Program-made: the position numbers and the translations under genes
DNA from: Micromonospora ferruginea
GTDB taxonomy: Bacteria > Actinomycetota > Actinomycetes > Mycobacteriales > Micromonosporaceae
Direction of reading: 5' to 3'
Length of the DNA: 64,000 nucleotides
Assembly (NCBI RefSeq): GCF_013694245.2
Contig: NZ_CP059322.2
Coordinates: forward strand, 5,525,001-5,589,000
Shown here: piece after piece, positions 1-7,760 of the stretch
Numbering within the stretch: the first letter of the stretch is position 1
Layout of the letters: every line of letters begins with the position of its first letter
The notes under the pieces: model-generated
What the model was told of the DNA's origin: nothing
The model's input: the letters and a program-made list of their open reading frames with translations, nothing else
Database searches by the model: none

Positions 1-651
1 CTCCCCGGCCCGGTCCAGCACCGCCCGCAGCATCTGCTGCTGGTGCCGCTGCCGGTCGTAGTCGCCGTTCGGCAGGCCGTAGCGCTGCCGCACGTAGTCG
101 AGCGTCCGGGCCCCGTCCATCTGCTGGCAGCCGGTGTCGAACTGGGTCTTCGTGTGGATCGAGCGGACCGGCGTGTCGACGCACATCCGGATGCCGCCGA
201 GCTGGTCGATCACCTGGGTGAAGCCGGAGAAGTCGACGAGCGCGGCCCCGTCGAAACGGATCCCGGTGAGCCGGGTGAGCGTGGCGCTGAGCAGCCGGGC
301 ACCGCCGGATCCGCCGCCGCCGTGCTCGTACGCGGCGTTGACCTTGTCCTGACCACCGGGGAAGCCGGGCGCCGCCGGGATGGCCACCAGCAGGTCACGC
401 GGGACGGAGATCAGGTACGCCTGCCGCATCCCGGCCGGCACGTGCACGATGAGGATGGTGTCCGAGCGCTGGTCCTCGGGGTTCGCGCCGGGGCGGTGGT
501 CGGAGCCGATCAGCAGGTAGTTGAGCGGCTGATCCAGGTTCGTCCGCTTCTTCCGGGCGCCCGTGTCGAGCAGTTGCTCCTTGGTCACCGTGCGGTCGTA
601 CCGGTGGGTGATCCAGTGCAGCCCGGCGACACCGAGCGTGGCCAGCAGCAC
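1..651 (-). CDS. LCP family wall-polymer ligase, C-terminus outside window
   Basis: LytR-CpsA-Psr family protein. Such enzymes transfer lipid-linked glycopolymers to peptidoglycan outside the membrane. Visible hallmarks on the minus strand are a hydrophobic segment ending LHWITHRYD, then IGSDHRPG, RSDTILIVHV, ISVPRD, and QMDGARTLDYVRQRYGLPNG, all as in the two LCP genes that follow upstream. The gene runs off the left edge. The start is a problem: between the upstream in-frame stop near 776 and the membrane segment, this frame has no ATG, GTG or TTG. The first is the GTG at 651, inside the hydrophobic helix. Plausible N-termini exist in the two other frames (GTG at 773, ATG at 760), so a frameshift in the gene or the assembly is possible. 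Family certain, start uncertain. Confidence 0.85.
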   Translation of the reverse strand, partial: MLLATLGVAGLHWITHRYDRTVTKEQLLDTGARKKRTNLDQPLNYLLIGSDHRPGANPEDQRSDTILIVHVPAGMRQAYLISVPRDLLVAIPAAPGFPGGQDKVNAAYEHGGGGSGGARLLSATLTRLTGIRFDGAALVDFSGFTQVIDQLGGIRMCVDTPVRSIHTKTQFDTGCQQMDGARTLDYVRQRYGLPNGDYDRQRHQQQMLRAVLDRAGE

Positions 652-814
652 CAGGGCGAGCCCGGCGCCGAGCAGGAACCGGGGCCAGCGGGCCCGTCGA
701 CCGCGCCCGCGTCGGTTCCGTGCTGGCCTGGACGTGACGATCCCCCCGTGGCGTCGACATGAGACCCGCTCACGTCAGGCTACGGGGGGACCGGCCGGCC
801 GGTGCCGGCTTCCG

Positions 815-2032
815 CTATTTCCGGGTGGAGAGCACGCTCGGGTTGTTGACGACGAACTCGGCGAGCTTGTCGTCCTTGACCGCCTGGAACATGTCCATGC
901 TGAGCTGGTTGAGAGCTTCGCGGTTGTTCCCGTTGCCGTTGAAGGTGCCGCCGTTGGTGCGCAGCGCGACGAGGTCGTTGCCGGTCACGCCCTTCATGGT
1001 GAAGATGAAGTCCTCGATCGAGGTGCCGCCGGTGTCCAGGACGAAGGCCTTGCCGGCGGCCTTGATCAGCGCGTTCAGCTTGAGCGGGTTGCTCAGCGTC
1101 CCGTTCTGGGACGCCTTCTTCGCCATCGCCTTGATGAGCTGCTGCTGGTTCTGCTGCCGGTCGTAGTCACCGTTGCGGAGGGTCTTGCGCTGCCGGGAGT
1201 AGTCCAGCGCCTGCCAGCCCTCCATCTCCTGGCAGCCCTTCTTGTAGGTCACGGGCTTCATGGCCTTGCCGGTCTTCTTGGCGTCCGCGTTCCACATCGG
1301 CTTGCCGTCGACCATCGACATGTGCAGCGAGGAGACCTCTTCGGTCACGCAGATCCGCACCGTGCCGATCGCGTCGATGACGTTCTTGAAGCCGCCGAAG
1401 TTGATGATCGCGGCGCCGTCGAAGCTGATGCCGGTCATCCCCTTGATGGTCTTGGCCATCATCTGGGCGCCGCCCTCCCAGCCGCCGCCGTTGCGGGCGC
1501 CGACCTGGAAGGCCGCGTTGATCTTGTCGGTGCCGCCCTTCCAGCCGGCCTTCTCGGACGGCGGGATGTGCGCCTCGGTATCCCGGGGGATCGAGATCAG
1601 GTAGGCCTGGTCGTGGCTGGCCGGAATGTGCAGGATGATGATCGTGTCCGACCGGACGTCGTCGGCGGCCCAGCGGGCCCGCGCGTCCACCCCGAGCAGC
1701 AGCATGTCGATCGGGCCCTCGAGGCTGGCGCCACCCTCGGCGTCCGTCTTGCCCGCGTCGCCGAGCAGGTTCCGCTGGGCGATGTTGCTCGTCGCCTGCC
1801 CGATCACGGCTTTGCTGCCGACGATCGCCACGCCGCTGGTCACCATCAGCATGGCGCCGAACACCAGGGTGAGCTTCGCCCAGAGCGGGTCCTTGCGCTT
1901 GGTGCGCTTCTTCTTCCCGCCGCCCCCGGGGCCACGGCCACCGGGGCCGGGCTGTGTGGGGATGACCGGAGGAACCCGCCCGGACGAACCGGGTGCCGGT
2001 GAGTGCGGGCGACGACTGGTCTGGACCGACAT
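815..2032 (-). CDS. LCP family wall-polymer ligase
   Basis: LytR-CpsA-Psr family phosphotransferase, 405 aa. It has a basic, glycine/proline-rich cytoplasmic N-terminus, one membrane helix at about residues 54-78, and an external catalytic domain. Family motifs include LLLGVDARAR (111-120), RSDT (127-130) and ISIPRD (146-151), with the catalytic Asp/Arg residues typical of LCP pyrophosphate binding. The ATG has a GGAG box 5 nt upstream. It is the middle of three consecutive LCP paralogues on this strand, about 163 nt from each neighbour, so each may have its own promoter. By family knowledge it attaches teichoic acid-like, arabinogalactan-like or capsular polymers to peptidoglycan. The exact polymer is unknown; the exopolysaccharide locus in this window is a candidate. 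Confidence 0.93.
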   Translation of the reverse strand: MSVQTSRRPHSPAPGSSGRVPPVIPTQPGPGGRGPGGGGKKKRTKRKDPLWAKLTLVFGAMLMVTSGVAIVGSKAVIGQATSNIAQRNLLGDAGKTDAEGGASLEGPIDMLLLGVDARARWAADDVRSDTIIILHIPASHDQAYLISIPRDTEAHIPPSEKAGWKGGTDKINAAFQVGARNGGGWEGGAQMMAKTIKGMTGISFDGAAIINFGGFKNVIDAIGTVRICVTEEVSSLHMSMVDGKPMWNADAKKTGKAMKPVTYKKGCQEMEGWQALDYSRQRKTLRNGDYDRQQNQQQLIKAMAKKASQNGTLSNPLKLNALIKAAGKAFVLDTGGTSIEDFIFTMKGVTGNDLVALRTNGGTFNGNGNNREALNQLSMDMFQAVKDDKLAEFVVNNPSVLSTRK

Positions 2033-2195
2033 TCGTGCTCCAGCTCGGTGATCGGGGGCGGGACCACTCTACGTACCTGTTCCCGTTCTCGCGACCTCCT
2101 GAGACGGGTAATCCCGTCAATCCCGGCCGATGTTCCCGAGATGTGTCCGAACGGGCGAGGGCGGGGCCGCCGCTCGGCGGCAGCCCCCGGTGCCG

Positions 2196-3437
2196 TCAGC
2201 CGCCGGCGTTGTCGCCCGAACTCTTCTGGTTGGCCTTGACCCAGTCGGCCATCTTGTCCCCGACGATCGCCTGGTACATCGCCAGCGCCTTCTCCCGGTC
2301 GGAGACCACCACCGACTGGCCGTCGACGGTCTGGCCGCCCAGGTTCGGGCTGGTGACGAACGTCAGGTTCTCGCCGCGCAGGCTGCGGAACTGCACTGCC
2401 ATGTCGGTCAACGAGAATCCCTGGTCGACCGTGACGGCGGCGGTCACCGACTTGAGGAAGTCGTTCAGCTTCTTGGGGTTGGTCAGCGTCCCGGTGCTCG
2501 CCGCCTTGTCCATCAGCGCCTTCAGGAAGTCCTGCTGGTGGCGCATCCGGGCGAAGTCGCCGTCCGGGAACTGCTTGCGCTGTCGGACCCAGTCCAGCGC
2601 CTCGGCGCCGTTCATGTGGTTCACGCCCTTGGTGAACGTCCGGTACGGCTTGTGGATCGAGGTGACGGTCCGCTCCACCTTGAGGTCGACCCCGCCCAGC
2701 GCGTCGGTGACGTCCTTGAAGCCGGCGAAGTCGATGGCCATGACGTGGTCGATCCGTACGTCGGTGAAGCACTCCACGGTCTTGACCGCGAGCGGCAGCC
2801 CGCCGAACGCGAACGCCGCGTTGATCTTGTTGCGGGAGCCGGAGTCGCAGGACGCGCCCGCGTTCTCCGGGATCGGCACGTACAGGTCACGCGGGACGGA
2901 GACCAGGTAGGCGCTCTTGTGGTCGGCCGGGATGTGCATGACGATCAGCGTGTCCGCCCGCCACTTGCCGGCGCCGTCGACAGGCGCGTCCGGGTCCCGC
3001 GAGTCGCTGCCCACGAGCAGGATGTTGAACGCGCCGTCGACCTGCTTGGCCGGCCGGCCCCCGGTGATCTCCGAGAACGGGTCGGTGCGCGCCAGGTCGT
3101 CGTTGAGGTTGCGGGCGTAGAACCAGGCGCCGACGCCGCCGAGCAACGCCAGCACCAGCACCGTCACGCCGGCCACCAGGCCGATCCGCCCCCAGCGGGG
3201 ACGGGGGCGTCGCCCCGGCCCGCCGGAACCGCCACCCGGCCCACCGGGGCTGCCCGGTCCGCCCGGCCCGCCGGGTCCGCCCGAGCGGGGCGCCTCGTCG
3301 TACGACGGGTACCAGCGGGTTTCGGTGTTCCGGGCGCGCGCGGTGGCACCGCGGCCGGAGCCGGGAACCTGGGCGCGGCCCGCGCCCCGGTTCAGGGGGC
3401 GGGGGAGGGGTGCGCCGGCAGACGAGGTCGCTGACAT
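2196..3437 (-). CDS. LCP family wall-polymer ligase
   Basis: Third LCP paralogue, 413 aa. The first 80 residues are disordered and include a GGPGGPGGPG tract. A membrane helix covers about 84-107, followed by the LCP domain with LLVGSDSRDPD (140-150), ADTLIVMHIP and SVPRDLYVPIP (180-190), and later LDWVRQRKQFPDGDFARMRHQ-type sequence that matches its neighbours. It probably transfers undecaprenyl-linked glycans onto peptidoglycan. The ATG lies 7 nt after a TACCCT box, so the mRNA may be leaderless and this start is well supported. It differs from the middle paralogue mainly in the N-terminus and external loops, which argues for an old duplication with possible substrate specialisation. Confidence 0.93.
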   Translation of the reverse strand: MSATSSAGAPLPRPLNRGAGRAQVPGSGRGATARARNTETRWYPSYDEAPRSGGPGGPGGPGSPGGPGGGSGGPGRRPRPRWGRIGLVAGVTVLVLALLGGVGAWFYARNLNDDLARTDPFSEITGGRPAKQVDGAFNILLVGSDSRDPDAPVDGAGKWRADTLIVMHIPADHKSAYLVSVPRDLYVPIPENAGASCDSGSRNKINAAFAFGGLPLAVKTVECFTDVRIDHVMAIDFAGFKDVTDALGGVDLKVERTVTSIHKPYRTFTKGVNHMNGAEALDWVRQRKQFPDGDFARMRHQQDFLKALMDKAASTGTLTNPKKLNDFLKSVTAAVTVDQGFSLTDMAVQFRSLRGENLTFVTSPNLGGQTVDGQSVVVSDREKALAMYQAIVGDKMADWVKANQKSSGDNAGG

Positions 3438-3444
3438 GTAACCG

Positions 3445-3450
3445 AGGGTA
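3445..3450 (-). promoter_or_regulatory. -10 box for leaderless LCP mRNA
   Basis: TACCCT on the minus strand, followed by 7 nt and the ATG of the LCP gene at 3437. No ribosome binding site lies between. This is the layout expected of an actinobacterial leaderless promoter (TANNNT then start at +1). No clear -35 element is seen. Confidence 0.5.
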
Positions 3451-3511
3451 GGTCGGTCGGTCCACCGCCGCCCTCAGGCGCGCGCGGCTACCAGCCGGCT
3501 GACAGCCGGGC

Positions 3512-4492
3512 TCAGTACCCTAGCCGCTCGCGGAAGTACGCGATCGTGCGTCCGAGGCCGTCTTCGGGCGTCACGGTGGGCTCGTATCCCAGCAGTTCAC
3601 GGGCGAGCGTCAGGTCGGGGCGGCGCATCTCCGGGTCGTCCGAGGCCCGGGTGATGTAGCTCACCTCGGAGCTGCTTCCGGTGAGTGACACGATCGTCTC
3701 GGCCAGTTGCCGCATCGACATCTCGTGCTCGGTGCCGCAGTTGATCGGGCCGGTTTGCGTCGAGTCGAGCAGCAGCAGGATGCCCCGCACCAGATCGTCG
3801 ACGTAGCAGATGGACCGGGTCTGGTTGCCGGTGCCGTGCACGGTGATCGGCTCGCCGCGCAGCGCCTGGGAGATGAAGGTCGGGATGGCCCGGCCGTCGT
3901 CCGGGCGCATCCGCGGCCCGTACGTGTTGAAGATCCGCACGATCGCGGTGTCGGTGCCCCGGCTGCGGTGGTAGGCCATGGTGGCCGCCTCGGAGAAGCG
4001 CTTCGCCTCGTCGTAGACGCTCCGGATGCCGATCGGGTTGACGTTGCCCCAGTACGTCTCCCGCTGCGGGTGCTCCTTCGGGTCCCCGTACGCCTCGGAG
4101 GTGGAGGCCATCAGGAACCGCGCGCCGTCGGCGGTGGCCCGCTCCAGCAGGGCCAGCGTGGCCACCGAGCCGACCCGGAGGATCTCCACCGGAAGCTTCT
4201 CGAAGTCGGTCGGGCTGGCCGGGGACGCCATGTGCAGGATCGCGTCGAACCGCTCGGCCATGGCCGGATGGTCGGTGGGCAGGCCGTCGGAGATGTCCGC
4301 CTCGACGAGCGCGAAGGTCGGCTTCTCCAGCAGGTGGGCCACGTTGTCCTTGGACCCGGTGACGAAGTTGTCCAGCACCACCACGGTGCAGCCGCGCTCG
4401 ACGAGCCGGTCGACCAGGTGGGACGGGACGAAGCCGGCGCCGCCGGTGACGAGAATGCGGTGACCGGCACCAAACCGGTTAGCGACCTTCAT
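3512..4492 (-). CDS. NAD-dependent epimerase/dehydratase, UDP-glucuronate decarboxylase-like
   Basis: Extended short-chain dehydrogenase of 326 aa, most like UDP-xylose synthase (UDP-glucuronate decarboxylase), which makes activated pentoses for surface glycans. Seen: the nucleotide-binding motif TGGAGFVPSH at 16-25, the acidic strand end LDNFVTGS, an active-site STSEAYGD (130-137) and the catalytic pair Y160-x3-K164 in SVYDEAKR. FNTYGPRMRPDDGRAIP is typical of this subgroup. One oddity is that the third Rossmann glycine (usually GFIGSH) is Pro23. The start ATG at 4492 follows a TAGGGT box by 7 nt; a GTG at 4501 would add three residues. Its position beside three LCP genes fits a role in supplying sugars for wall or capsule polymers. 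Substrate is inferred. Confidence 0.85.
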   Translation of the reverse strand: MKVANRFGAGHRILVTGGAGFVPSHLVDRLVERGCTVVVLDNFVTGSKDNVAHLLEKPTFALVEADISDGLPTDHPAMAERFDAILHMASPASPTDFEKLPVEILRVGSVATLALLERATADGARFLMASTSEAYGDPKEHPQRETYWGNVNPIGIRSVYDEAKRFSEAATMAYHRSRGTDTAIVRIFNTYGPRMRPDDGRAIPTFISQALRGEPITVHGTGNQTRSICYVDDLVRGILLLLDSTQTGPINCGTEHEMSMRQLAETIVSLTGSSSEVSYITRASDDPEMRRPDLTLARELLGYEPTVTPEDGLGRTIAYFRERLGY

Positions 4493-4499
4493 GCTCAGC

Positions 4500-4505
4500 A
4501 CCCTA
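4500..4505 (-). promoter_or_regulatory. -10 box of epimerase gene
   Basis: TAGGGT on the minus strand, 7 nt before the ATG at 4492. It supports that start and a leaderless transcript. The box lies just outside the hairpin repeat at 4511-4564. Confidence 0.45.
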
Positions 4506-4510
4506 TACAG

Positions 4511-4564
4511 GTAAGGCGGGGCCCCCGCTTAACGCCTCCGGTAGAGGCGGGGGCCCCGCTTAAC
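4511..4564. repeat. Dispersed GTTAAG..GGGGCCCC hairpin repeat, site A (two units)
   Basis: Two direct units of 23-24 nt, 4511-4533 and 4541-4564. Each begins GTA, ends TTAAC and is built round a self-complementary GCGGGG/CCCCGC core. The same unit recurs at 24796-24849 and 63893-63977. It sits in the gap between the symporter 3' end and the epimerase promoter. Each unit folds into a strong hairpin, so termination or mRNA 3' protection is likely. Confidence 0.8.
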
Positions 4565-4573
4565 AACTACCTG

Positions 4574-6247
4574 TCAGTGCGCGCCCGCACCGGTGAGGGA
4601 GCGCACCTCCAGCTCCGCGTACTTGTCGTCGTCGCGCTCCTTGGACAGGATCGTGCCGAGCCAGCCGCACAGGAAGCCGAACGGGATCGAGATGATGCCC
4701 GGGTTCGACAGCGGGAACCAGTGCCAGTCGTGGTCCGGGAACATCGCCGTCGGCGCGCCGGAGACGACCGGCGAGAAGAACACCAGCAGCACCGCGGCGA
4801 GCAGGCCGCCGTAGATCGCCCAGACCGCGCCCGAGGTGTTGAACCGCTTCCAGAACAGGCTGTAGAGGATTGCCGGCAGGTTGCCGGAGGCCGCGACCGC
4901 GAACGCCAACGCGACCAGGAACGCCACGTTGAGGTTCTGCGCGAAGATCGACAGTACGATCGAGACCGCGCCGATCACCAGCGCGGAGATCCGGGCGACG
5001 TTCACCTCCTGCCGTTCCGACGTCTCCCCCCGCTTGACCACGTTGGCGTAGAAGTCGTGCGCCAGGCTCGACGACGACGCCAACGTCAACCCGGCGACCA
5101 CCGCGAGGATCGTGGCGAACGCGACCGCCGCGATGATCGCCAACAGTGTCGCGCCGCCCAGGTTGCCGCCGAAGAAGTCCGCGCCGAGCGCCTCGGCGAG
5201 CTGCGGGGCGGCCGTGTTGCCGGCCTTGTCCTGCGCGGTGATCGCCTGTCCGCCGACGATCGCCGCCGCGCCGAAGCCCAGGGCCAGGGTGAGCAGGTAG
5301 AACGCGCCGATGATGCCGATCGCCCAGAGCACGCTCTTGCGGGCCGCCCGCGCGGTCGGCACGGTGTAGAAGCGGATCAGGATGTGGGGCAGGCCGGCGG
5401 TGCCGAGCACCAGCGCGATGCCGAGCGAGAGCAGGTCCATCTTGCTGTAGAACGTCTTCAGCGCGTCCCCGGGTGTCTCCACGCCGTAGCGCAGCCCGGG
5501 TTCGAGGAAGGCCGCTCCCTTGCCGGAGGCGTCGGCCGCGTCACCGAGCAGCGAGGACAGGTTGAACTTGTACTTCGCGAGCACCAGCAGCGTCATCACC
5601 AGCGCGCCGCTCATCAGCAGGAACGCCTTGACGATCTGGACGTACGTGGTGCCCTTCATGCCGCCGACCGTCACGTAGATGATCATCAGAGCGCCGACCA
5701 GGATGATGGTGGCGACCTTGGCGGTGTCGGCGTCCATGCCCAGGAACGTGGTGCCGGGCTTGATGCCGAGCAGCAGCGCCACCAGCGCGCCGGCGCCGAC
5801 CATCTGGGCCAGCAGGTAGAAGATCGAGACGGTGATGGTGGAGACCGCCGCCGCGGTCCGGACCGGCCGCTGCCGCATCCGGAAGGCCAGCACGTCCGCC
5901 ATCGTGTACCGGCCGGAGTTGCGCAGCAGTTCGGCGACGAGCAGCAGCGCCACCAGCCAGGCGACCAGGAACCCGATCGAGTAGAGGAAGCCGTCGTACC
6001 CGTAGAGGGCGATGATGCCGGCGATGCCCAGGAAGGACGCCGCGGACATGTAGTCGCCGCCGATCGCCATGCCGTTCTGGAAGCCGGAGAACGAGCGCCC
6101 ACCGGCGTAGAAGTCGGTGGCGGTCTTGGTCTGCCGGCTGGCCCACACCGTGATCGCCAGCGTGATCGCCACGAAGATCAGGAACAGCGTGATGGTGAGG
6201 TTCCGGGCGGTGGTGCTGCCCGCCTCAGCCGCGAGGACCGTGTTCAT
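4574..6247 (-). CDS. actP: Cation/acetate symporter (SSS family)
   Basis: Sodium:solute symporter of 557 aa, close to ActP/YjcG acetate permeases. The protein is almost entirely hydrophobic, with about 13 membrane segments. It carries the family signature DFYAGGRSFSGFQNGMAIGG near residues 45-64, followed by DYMSAASFLG (65-74), and RFYTVPTARAARKS in the middle. It overlaps the preceding DUF485 gene by 23 nt, the classic YjcH-ActP arrangement. It should import acetate or other short carboxylates with a cation. A CRP-type palindrome 133 nt upstream of the operon suggests carbon control. A second, diverged symporter of the same family lies at 14916-16556. Confidence 0.92.
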   Translation of the reverse strand: MNTVLAAEAGSTTARNLTITLFLIFVAITLAITVWASRQTKTATDFYAGGRSFSGFQNGMAIGGDYMSAASFLGIAGIIALYGYDGFLYSIGFLVAWLVALLLVAELLRNSGRYTMADVLAFRMRQRPVRTAAAVSTITVSIFYLLAQMVGAGALVALLLGIKPGTTFLGMDADTAKVATIILVGALMIIYVTVGGMKGTTYVQIVKAFLLMSGALVMTLLVLAKYKFNLSSLLGDAADASGKGAAFLEPGLRYGVETPGDALKTFYSKMDLLSLGIALVLGTAGLPHILIRFYTVPTARAARKSVLWAIGIIGAFYLLTLALGFGAAAIVGGQAITAQDKAGNTAAPQLAEALGADFFGGNLGGATLLAIIAAVAFATILAVVAGLTLASSSSLAHDFYANVVKRGETSERQEVNVARISALVIGAVSIVLSIFAQNLNVAFLVALAFAVAASGNLPAILYSLFWKRFNTSGAVWAIYGGLLAAVLLVFFSPVVSGAPTAMFPDHDWHWFPLSNPGIISIPFGFLCGWLGTILSKERDDDKYAELEVRSLTGAGAH

Positions 6248-6593
6248 GGTGCACCTCCCCCATCTCGGCGCGGATCCGGTCGGCCACCGGGTCGATCCGC
6301 CGGTTGGCGAACCGCGAGTAGAGCCAGGCGATGACGAACGTCGAGACGAACTGGAGCAGGCCGAAGACCAGGGCGACGTTGATGTTGCCGACCAGCTTCG
6401 TCCCCATGAATCCCCGCGCGTACGCGGAGAGGATGACGTAGAGCGCGTACCACAGGAAGAACGCGACGGTCATCGGGAAGACGAAGCCGCGCAGTGCGCG
6501 CCGCAACCCGGCGAACTCGTCCGACCGCTGGACGGCTAGGTACCGTTCCGCCGTCGACTCGGAGGGTGCGGACGCGGGTGTGTCCGTGGACAT
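6225..6593 (-). CDS. DUF485 membrane protein (YjcH-like)
   Basis: Small membrane protein of 122 aa with two hydrophobic segments (about 38-56 and 72-92) flanked by charged ends. DUF485 proteins are nearly always encoded just before acetate symporters, and here the coding region overlaps the symporter start by 23 nt, so expression is coupled. The family probably assists or regulates the symporter, but its biochemical role is not established. The ATG at 6593 is the first in frame and gives a normal family length. Confidence 0.9.
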   Translation of the reverse strand: MSTDTPASAPSESTAERYLAVQRSDEFAGLRRALRGFVFPMTVAFFLWYALYVILSAYARGFMGTKLVGNINVALVFGLLQFVSTFVIAWLYSRFANRRIDPVADRIRAEMGEVHHEHGPRG

Positions 6594-6718
6594 CTGTGGA
6601 TCACCACCTTCGCAGGCGTGGGGAATTTCCGCGCACGCTAGAGAGCGCGCTTCGCGCTGCGAAAGGCTCAGCCGGGTCCCGGGCGACGGCTGCGCCGAAC
6701 GGCACTCCCGCTGCGCCC

Positions 6719-6734
6719 AGTGACCCAGATCACT
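6719..6734. promoter_or_regulatory. CRP/GlxR-type operator candidate
   Basis: AGTGACCCAGATCACT has perfect GTGA-N6-TCAC half-sites, the consensus for actinobacterial CRP-family regulators. It lies about 130 nt upstream of the DUF485-actP operon in the only gap that can hold its promoter. A 13-of-14 identical core is found at 55117-55130. A nearby AGCGCG-CTT-CGCGCT stem (6644-6658) is in the same leader. No binding data are available. Confidence 0.55.
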
Positions 6735-6737
6735 CCG

Positions 6738-7481
6738 CTAACCGGTGCCGAGGTCGCGGTAGCGCCCGCGGTAGTGCAGAAGCGGAGGAGTGTCCTCGGT
6801 CAGGTCGACCGTCTCCACGGTTGCCTCGACCAGCAGGCCCCAGCCGTACTCCCGGGCCGCGTCGAGCCGGCAGCCGGCCCACCCGCCGGCGTCCGCCGGC
6901 ACCGGGCCGTACGGCGTCTCGGTCCAGGCGTCGATGGCGAACAACCCGCCGGGCGACGGGAACAGCCCGGCGAAGCGGTCGGCGAGCTGCCGATGAGCCG
7001 GGCCGAGCGGCGCCACCGCGAACCGCCCGGCGTCCTCGACCGCTGCCCACAGCTCCGACTCCGGGTCGAGAAGGCCGAGCAGCCGGTCCGGCTCCCCCTC
7101 GGCGACCAGCGTGGACGAGACCGTGAGCCCGGCCGGTCCGGGCGCGGTCCAGAGCGTCACCGGGGCGGCCAGCCGGCCCCGCAGCCGGCGTACCGGCGAG
7201 CGCTGCCCGGCCGGCACCGCGAACGGATCGGTGTGGTGGATCTCGGCTCCCGGCTCATGATTCACGTGAAACATTGTGCCGCCCGGGGACCGGACCCAGC
7301 CGAGGAAGCGCCCGTGCAGGTTCGTGGCGTCGCTGAGCTGCGTGTTCGCCTCGGCCAGCAGTCCGCCGAGGTGGAACAGCAGCGCCGTCCGATCGCCCCG
7401 GAACTCCCGCAGCAGCCCGAGCCGGGCCGGCTGACACGGCCACGGAGCGCCGCACGCCCGACACCGCCACGCCGGCCGCAT
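6738..7481 (-). CDS. Flavin reductase-like protein with N-terminal Cys-containing domain (fusion)
   Basis: One open frame of 247 aa appears to join two proteins. Residues 1-70 resemble short actinobacterial proteins that begin with a RPxWxCRxCGxPWPC motif (here Cys7, Cys10, Cys16), followed by an LLREFRGDRTALLFHL helix. Residues 71-247 resemble flavin reductase-like FMN-binding proteins: VPAGQRSPVRRLRGRLAAP, VTLWTAPGPAGLTVSSTLV, GRFAVAPLGPAHRQLADRFA, WAGCRL. An internal ATG at 7274 begins the sequence MFHVNH and is a natural start for a separate 178-aa reductase, so there may be two products or a stop-codon-loss fusion. The start at 7481 lies downstream of an inverted repeat (7504-7555). A parS-like site overlaps the internal start. 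Electron donor and substrate unknown. Confidence 0.7.
   Translation of the reverse strand: MRPAWRCRACGAPWPCQPARLGLLREFRGDRTALLFHLGGLLAEANTQLSDATNLHGRFLGWVRSPGGTMFHVNHEPGAEIHHTDPFAVPAGQRSPVRRLRGRLAAPVTLWTAPGPAGLTVSSTLVAEGEPDRLLGLLDPESELWAAVEDAGRFAVAPLGPAHRQLADRFAGLFPSPGGLFAIDAWTETPYGPVPADAGGWAGCRLDAAREYGWGLLVEATVETVDLTEDTPPLLHYRGRYRDLGTG
7258..7273. promoter_or_regulatory. parS: parS-like ParB binding site
   Basis: TGATTCACGTGAAACA matches the bacterial parS consensus TGTTTCACGTGAAACA at 15 of 16 positions and the Streptomyces 14-mer at 13 of 14. It lies inside the reductase frame, where its complement encodes MFHVNH at the internal ATG. parS sites load ParB for chromosome segregation and cluster near oriC, so this hints at an origin-proximal location. 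Confidence 0.65.
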
Positions 7482-7503
7482 CGGCAGGTGCGCCCGTCCC
7501 GTC

Positions 7504-7555
7504 GAGATCTTGGAAGCTCCAGGCCCCTCCGGGGGCACCTTCTTTCCAAGATCTC
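7504..7555. repeat. 12-bp perfect inverted repeat with central stem
   Basis: GAGATCTTGGAA at 7504-7515 is repeated exactly in inverse orientation at 7544-7555, with a CCCCTCCGGGG stem between. It lies in the 279-nt gap between the fusion gene (leftward) and the HTH regulator (rightward). It could be an operator for the HTH protein or a mobile palindrome. Nothing else is recognised in the gap. Confidence 0.6.
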
Positions 7556-7760
7556 CATGCTGTCGCCGCACTCGCGCCTCCTCGGGAGAGGGGTCGCCCC
7601 GGCGCGGAACGGCCGGGGCGACCCGTCGCAGGACCGGCCGCCGGGTCGTCGCCTCCACCAGCCGGGCCGCGTTCCTTCACCCTGGACGCGGTCGGGTCGA
7701 CAGGGGAGGATGCCAGGGGTTACTACGGAGCGCGGTCGCGTACTTACCGGCGAGGTGAGG

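Noticed and set aside
3707..6334. Very long plus-strand open frame (875 codons) opposite the epimerase and symporter genes
   Set aside because: Composition is Arg/His/Asp-rich shadow coding typical of the antisense frame in high-GC DNA; both real genes on the other strand have complete family motifs.
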